Assembly (NCBI GenBank): GCA_041749275.1
Contig: JBGTBQ010000189.1
Coordinates: 1-5,575 of the forward strand
Direction of reading: 5' to 3'
DNA length: 5,575 nt
Source: JBGTBQ01 sp041749275
GTDB lineage: Bacteria; Acidobacteriota; Blastocatellia; Pyrinomonadales; Pyrinomonadaceae
A program made the translations under genes and the position numbers. Shown one piece after another: positions 1 through 5,575 of this stretch. The notes under the pieces were generated by a model. It ran no database searches. It was not told the DNA's origin and worked only from the letters and a program-made list of their open reading frames with translations. Position 1 is the stretch's first letter, and each line of letters starts with the position of its first letter.

Positions 1-185
1 ATCAGCGGGCGTTTTCCCGGCGGAGTAACAAGCAGATTGTCAACCTGCGTTTTCGCCGTGGGCGACAGGCGCAGGTACGCGATCTGCGCCACGAGTATGT
101 GGCCCGTGTCGTGCCACGCGAGGGCGGTGGTTTGCGTCAGCCAGAGCGAGAAAGCGAGGATCGTCGTCTTCCAGATTTTGTGCAT
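1..185 (-). CDS. S1/P1-type nuclease, N-terminal part (runs off window)
   Basis: The 61 visible codons start at the ATG complementary to 183-185 and continue past base 1. Residues 1-23 look like a Sec signal peptide: basic MHKIWK, a hydrophobic stretch, and a cut expected after TALA. The mature protein would start WHDTGHILVAQIA. In S1/P1 zinc nucleases the mature protein begins with Trp, whose free amino group binds zinc, and His at position 6 is another ligand. Here Trp24 and His29 reproduce the W-x4-H spacing, followed by the usual VAxIA helix and LSP turn. The family cuts single-stranded DNA/RNA and 3'-nucleotides outside the cytoplasm, so nucleotide scavenging is the inferred role. The remaining zinc ligands lie outside the window. 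A GTGGAG Shine-Dalgarno sequence supports the start. The gene is separated from the upstream gene by 377 bases of repeats and is probably its own transcription unit. The family call rests on a short segment, but the segment is diagnostic. Confidence 0.8.
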   Translation of the reverse strand, partial: MHKIWKTTILAFSLWLTQTTALAWHDTGHILVAQIAYLRLSPTAKTQVDNLLVTPPGKRPL

Positions 186-191
186 CGTTTT

Positions 192-197
192 CTCCAC
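192..197 (-). promoter_or_regulatory. Ribosome binding site of the nuclease gene
   Basis: The minus strand reads GTGGAG, six bases before the ATG that ends at base 185. It is the best Shine-Dalgarno match in the window and fixes the start of the S1/P1 nuclease. That start also places the signal-peptide cut directly before the zinc-binding Trp. Confidence 0.55.
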
Positions 198-263
198 TGA
201 AAGCAGGTCAGCGGTGTGTGCCGGTTAATCGCAAGTTGAAAGTAGCGAACACTGGTTCTCAAC

Positions 264-415
264 CTATATGGAGCGCACACCAAGATACCGACTAGACGGC
301 GCGGGCAGGTCAGAACCGCCTGCGGTAGCGGGCGGGTGCTTGCGCGGCCAGCACCCGCCCGCTACCGCAGGCGGTTCTGACAACACATCCACTTCTTGGT
401 GGAGCTTCCATATAG
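264..415. repeat. Outer imperfect inverted repeat enclosing the hairpin (MITE-like)
   Basis: The left flank 264-285 begins CTATATGGA and ends CACCAAGA. The right flank 394-415, read on the minus strand, also begins CTATATGGA and ends CACCAAGA. The 22-base flanks match at 17 positions without gaps, with the differences bunched in the middle. They enclose the perfect hairpin at 309-381. The 152-base whole looks like a small mobile element with terminal inverted repeats and a palindromic centre, or an old palindrome with decayed outer arms. I see no clear target-site duplication and no transposase, so mobility is inference. Confidence 0.6.
309..381. repeat. Perfect 32-bp inverted repeat, 9-base loop
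   Basis: Bases 309-340 and 350-381 are exact reverse complements over 32 bp, around the loop TGCGCGGCC (341-349). The arms begin GTCAGAACCGCC and end GGGCGGGTGCT on the left side. Each arm also has its own small palindrome, ACCGC-CT-GCGGT at 315-326 and ACCGC-AG-GCGGT at 364-375, so it can fold locally as well as with its partner. Transcribed in either direction it would form a very stable GC-rich hairpin. No T run follows on either strand, so it is not a standard intrinsic terminator. The form is that of a dispersed REP-like palindrome or the core of a small non-autonomous element. I believe similar GGTAGCGGGCGGG palindromes recur in Blastocatellia genomes, but that is from memory. Confidence 0.92.
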
Positions 416-416
416 A

Positions 417-505
417 GGCCACGCAAACACAGAGGGCGCGAAGAAGAATTTCCAGTCAAGACTCTCTGCGCGCTCGGCGAAAACTCCGCGTCCTCCGCGT
501 TAAAA
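417..505. repeat. Low-complexity intergenic repeat with CTCNGCG heptamers
   Basis: The plus strand begins with a CACAGAGGGCGCGAAGAAG segment and continues with four heptamers at 464 (CTCTGCG), 473 (CTCGGCG), 484 (CTCCGCG) and 493 (CTCCGCG), spaced 9, 11 and 9 bases apart, and ends TTAAAAATTTC. On the minus strand this reads as the NAEDAEF-type pseudo-coding pattern that I recall from dispersed intergenic repeats in many bacterial genomes. It differs in base pattern from the adjacent palindrome, so two repeat types sit side by side. Function is unknown. The right boundary is approximate. Confidence 0.5.
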
Positions 506-562
506 ATTTCGCGCCCGCTACACTCTATCTCCGCCCGGAATCGAATGCATAATCCGTCACTC

Positions 563-3103
<2,541 letters not shown>

Positions 3104-3162
3104 TTATTTGAAGTCTGTACGTCAACGCGCCGCTTCATGGCGGAATGATGTGTTTGCATCAT

Positions 3163-5127
3163 TTACTTATTCGCTGATGCCGGTGTCGTCGAAGCTTTCA
3201 ACTGAATCCCTGTCCCGCGCGGATAGAGTCCGGGCAGCGAGATCGGCAGTTTTCCGGTGATGTCAGTCTGTCCGAGCACGGCGTTCGCGGCGGCGCGTTG
3301 CAGACTCGGCATGTCGCCGTAGGCGACGAGGTAGGTCTGAAGCGCCGGGAAATTTTGCAACAGGTACGGGTTGCCGAAGCTAATGCCGACGACGGGAGCT
3401 TTTCTTTCAAGCAAAGCCGATAGAACGCGCGCACCCTGTTCGGGCAGACCGACGCTGTTCGATGCGCCGGAGCGCACGCGCCCGTACATCGAGGCGATGA
3501 CGACATCGGCCTTCCCTGCCTTCTCCAGCGCCGCCTTCACTTCTTCTTCGGTCGAGCGCCCGTCGAGCACGACGGTCTCCACCCTCCGTCCTGAGCGGTT
3601 CAACTGTCCCGCGAAAGAATTGGCGATGAAAAAGCGGTCTTCGCCGTTCGTGATGGCGAGGTTGAAGACGAGCGCGCCGGGGCGAATCCCCGTGCCCTCT
3701 TCGCGTTGCAAGAGCTTCGCATCGTCGCGGACGAGCGTGATGGCGCGTTGAGCAACCTCGTCGGCGAGTTTCAAAGTGTCGGGACTCGAAACGAGTTGGT
3801 CAATCCTTTCGAGCGGAGCGATGCGCTCTTTGACAAGGCCGAGATCATACTTGGCCGCGAGAATCTTGCGCGCGGACTCTTCGATGCGTTTCTCGGTCAC
3901 GCGCCCGCTTGCCACGGCCTCGCGTAGCCCGCGCATCACGGCGTCCGGGTCGGCGGGCTTCAGCAGCATATCAGCGCCCGCGAGCACGGCGCGCACGGCG
4001 GCCTCGTCCTGCTTGAAGTAGATCGTGAGTCCGCTCATGTCGAGCGCGTCGGTGACGACGATGCCGTCGAACGAGAGGTCGCGGCGCAACATCCCGGTCA
4101 ACACGGCGGGCGAGAGCGTGCCCGGCAGATAAGTTTTTTCGTCCACTATCTCGCCGCCTTCGTCAACGTAGACGGGCCGCACCACGGCGTCGCGCGGGAG
4201 CGGTTGGATGGTCGTAGAGTCAATCTCCGGCAGCCCGATGTGCGCCGACATAATCGCGCCCACCCCCGCCTTGATCGCCGTGCGGAAAGGAATCAGCTCG
4301 ATCTTTTCCAGCCGGTCGCGTTTGTAGTTGATGACGGGCAGGCCGCGATGCGAATCAACGTTCGTGTCACCATGCCCCGGAAAATGTTTGGCGGTGGCGA
4401 TGACGCCCGCGCCTTGCGCGCCTTCGGTGAAGGCAGCGGCGAAGCGCGCGACCGCTTCGGGGTCTTCGCCGTAAGAGCGGACGTTGATGACGGGGTTGGC
4501 GGCGTTGTTATTTACGTCCACAACCGGCGCGAATATCTGCTGGACGCCGAGGGCGCGCGCCTCGCGCGCGGTCATCTCGCCCTGACGCCGCGCGAAGTCC
4601 GGGTTGCCGGTCGCGCCGACGGCCATGTTCCACGGAAAGTTCACCGTGTCTTCAAAGCGCATCCCGGCGCCGGCTTCGAGGTCGGCGGAGATGAGCAAGG
4701 GCAGGCGCGCGTGCCCCTGCATCCGGTTGACAAGATGAACGGACTCGTAGACCGGGCCGCGAAAGAGAATGATGCCGCCGACGTGGTTCTGCTCGATCTG
4801 TCGGCGCAGTGCCTTGTACTCGCTGCTCTGCTGATTCAGGAAACGCGCGTTGATGCCGACGGAGATAAGCTGCCCGATTTTCTCTTCGAGCGTCATGCGC
4901 TTCAACTCGGAGTTGGCCCACTTGAGCGCTTCCTTCGATGGAGTGCGCGAATACGACTCCCGCACCGTCGCCGTCATCGTGACGGCGAGCGCGCAACACA
5001 AATTCCGTGTCGGCACACGCAGCGCGTTCGCGTTCTGACCGCGCGCCGTGGACAGAGGCGCAAGCGTCGTGGCAACGAGAAGAACGAGAGAGAGCGTGGC
5101 GCGCAGAGGTTGAAAAATCATTCTCAT
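3163..5127 (-). CDS. nagZ: NagZ-type GH3 beta-N-acetylglucosaminidase, exported, two-domain
   Basis: This 654-residue exo-enzyme should remove non-reducing-end GlcNAc from peptidoglycan fragments such as GlcNAc-MurNAc. A signal peptide covers about residues 1-30 (MRMIFQPLR, a hydrophobic core, then LSTARG). The TIM-barrel domain runs from LTLEEKIGQLI (about 79) to about 430. It carries the NagZ signature KHFPGHGDT (247-255) followed by DSH (258-260), the Asp-His pair that replaces the usual acid/base in this subfamily, and VVTDALDM with nucleophile Asp360. Residues about 450-635 form the second alpha/beta domain ending TGKLPISLP. Two-domain NagZ of similar length (about 640 residues, secreted) is known from B. 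subtilis; short cytoplasmic NagZ of Gram-negatives lacks that domain. A weak GGGA lies 8 bases before the start. Odd: residues 41-50 (RNLCCALAVT) form a second short hydrophobic patch with a Cys pair. The downstream AmiE-NamZ gene supplies the complementary MurNAc-releasing step. Specificity for GlcNAc is inferred from the DSH motif. Confidence 0.92.
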   Translation of the reverse strand: MRMIFQPLRATLSLVLLVATTLAPLSTARGQNANALRVPTRNLCCALAVTMTATVRESYSRTPSKEALKWANSELKRMTLEEKIGQLISVGINARFLNQQSSEYKALRRQIEQNHVGGIILFRGPVYESVHLVNRMQGHARLPLLISADLEAGAGMRFEDTVNFPWNMAVGATGNPDFARRQGEMTAREARALGVQQIFAPVVDVNNNAANPVINVRSYGEDPEAVARFAAAFTEGAQGAGVIATAKHFPGHGDTNVDSHRGLPVINYKRDRLEKIELIPFRTAIKAGVGAIMSAHIGLPEIDSTTIQPLPRDAVVRPVYVDEGGEIVDEKTYLPGTLSPAVLTGMLRRDLSFDGIVVTDALDMSGLTIYFKQDEAAVRAVLAGADMLLKPADPDAVMRGLREAVASGRVTEKRIEESARKILAAKYDLGLVKERIAPLERIDQLVSSPDTLKLADEVAQRAITLVRDDAKLLQREEGTGIRPGALVFNLAITNGEDRFFIANSFAGQLNRSGRRVETVVLDGRSTEEEVKAALEKAGKADVVIASMYGRVRSGASNSVGLPEQGARVLSALLERKAPVVGISFGNPYLLQNFPALQTYLVAYGDMPSLQRAAANAVLGQTDITGKLPISLPGLYPRGTGIQLKASTTPASANK

Positions 5128-5257
5128 TAAACTTGTCCCGTTGAATTATCGAACGTTTCTGACGCGACGCGACACCCTGATGGCTAACTTGACACGGCCT
5201 TGAAAGTCCGGGCTAAATCCAGCCGCCGCTATGCGGCGAATCGGCGCGCTCTTCAAC

Positions 5258-5575
5258 TCAATCAGCCGCCGTGGCCGTCGGTGAAAGCTCGTCTCTTCTT
5301 TCGACTGGCGCAGGCGCGAAGAAATAGCCCACGAGCCACGCGACGATGAACGTCACGGCGCTGCCGATGAGCACGTACCAAGTCCACGCGACGGGCGTAA
5401 AGAAACGGATATAGAGCATAACCACGATGCTCGCAATCATTCCGATGAGCGCCGGCGTCTGGCTCACGCGACGCAGGAACGTGCCGACGAGGAAGACGCC
5501 GAGCACGGGGCCGTTGATGAGTGAGGCGACCGAGAGCGCCTGATCGAGCGCCGAGCGATTCTGCCGCATTGCCAG
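5258..5575 (-). CDS. Sodium:solute symporter (SSS family), C-terminal part
   Basis: The last 105 codons of a membrane protein enter from the right edge and stop at the TGA complementary to 5258-5260. Three hydrophobic segments are seen, roughly complementing 5540-5480 (ALSVASLINGPVLGVFLVGT), 5456-5400 and 5383-5318, followed by a polar cytoplasmic-type tail rich in Ala, Pro, Arg and Glu. The pattern GPVLGVFLVGTFLRRVSQTPALIGMIASI is the C-terminal hallmark of SSS/SGLT-like Na+ symporters, where a small turn and a basic TRR-like loop separate the helices. The substrate cannot be read from this part. Its place 130 bases upstream of nagZ and the AmiE-NamZ gene suggests uptake of MurNAc, GlcNAc or another wall fragment, but that is inferred from position only. 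A six-bp hairpin (5224-5238) lies in the gap after it, without a T run, so read-through into nagZ is possible. Confidence 0.85.
   Translation of the reverse strand: MAMRQNRSALDQALSVASLINGPVLGVFLVGTFLRRVSQTPALIGMIASIVVMLYIRFFTPVAWTWYVLIGSAVTFIVAWLVGYFFAPAPVERRDELSPTATAAD

Larger units (their letters stand above)
186..562. other. Repeat-filled intergenic gap
   Basis: This is the only long gene-free stretch. From low to high coordinate it holds the nuclease leader (186-263), a nested inverted-repeat element (264-415), a heptamer-rich repeat (about 417-505), and about 57 bases without visible structure next to the stop codon of the fusion gene. Open frames that cross it, on either strand, are made of the repeats themselves: their translations show mirrored PPAVAGG and PPATAGG segments and NAEDAEF. 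They show no domain and no good ribosome site. No tRNA, other RNA gene or CRISPR array is visible. The two neighbouring genes point the same way, so this gap is where transcription of the upstream cassette should end. Confidence 0.75.

Noticed and set aside
268..552. Small plus-strand open frame across the repeat region
   Set aside because: Its sequence is simply the palindrome and heptamer repeat translated; mirrored PPAVAGG and PPATAGG segments reveal this.
3144..3163. 7-bp hairpin AATGATG / CATCATT in the nagZ to namZ gap
   Set aside because: The stem is AT-rich, short, overlaps the nagZ stop codon and has no T run, so it is too weak to call a terminator.
4204..5130. Long plus-strand open frame (308 codons) opposite nagZ
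   Set aside because: It lies fully inside a strongly supported gene on the other strand, its translation is Arg/Asp/Val-rich with no domain, and long antisense frames are expected in GC-rich DNA.
5145..5173. GATAAT on the minus strand as a -10 box upstream of nagZ
   Set aside because: No acceptable -35 hexamer is found at 16-18 bases, so a promoter cannot be supported.
5224..5238. 6-bp hairpin CGCCGC-TAT-GCGGCG after the symporter gene
   Set aside because: There is no T run on the minus strand after the stem; short GC palindromes like this arise by chance in GC-rich DNA.

Overview
The window is GC-rich (roughly 60 % by eye) and comes from a bacterium. All four protein-coding genes I can support lie on the minus strand. 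In transcription order they are the 3' end of a sodium:solute symporter (5575-5258), a complete NagZ-type glycoside hydrolase family 3 (GH3) enzyme (5127-3163), a complete two-domain protein joining a serine beta-lactamase/AmiE-like domain to a NamZ (DUF1343, GH171) domain (3103-563), and the 5' end of an S1/P1-type nuclease (185-1). Three N-termini are present, and all look like Sec signal peptides. The enzymes are therefore expected outside the cytoplasm. The gene set, the codon usage and the palindromic repeats would fit an Acidobacteriota genome of the Blastocatellia kind, but that placement is inference from memory.

The central part looks like a peptidoglycan-scavenging cassette. From family knowledge, NagZ removes non-reducing-end GlcNAc, NamZ removes non-reducing-end MurNAc, and AmiE (a beta-lactamase-fold enzyme in Bacillus subtilis) cuts the peptide-side L-Ala from MurNAc. 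NagZ and NamZ acting in turn could take a glycan strand down to single sugars, and the amidase could strip what remains of the stem peptide. In B. subtilis the three activities sit on three neighbouring genes (amiE, nagZ, namZ). Here AmiE-like and NamZ are one polypeptide, with nagZ 59 bases upstream and a Na+-coupled transporter upstream of nagZ as a candidate importer of the released product. No murQ, kinase or murR-like regulator is in view; they may lie outside.

The 377-base gap between the fusion gene and the nuclease gene (186-562) is packed with repeats. It holds a perfect 32-bp inverted repeat with a 9-base loop (309-381), nested in a weaker outer inverted repeat (264-415) that gives the whole a small MITE-like or REP-like shape. 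Next to it is a second, different low-complexity repeat with a recurring CTCNGCG heptamer (about 417-505). Neither codes for a convincing protein. The other gaps (3104-3162 and 5128-5257) are short and hold only weak hairpins.
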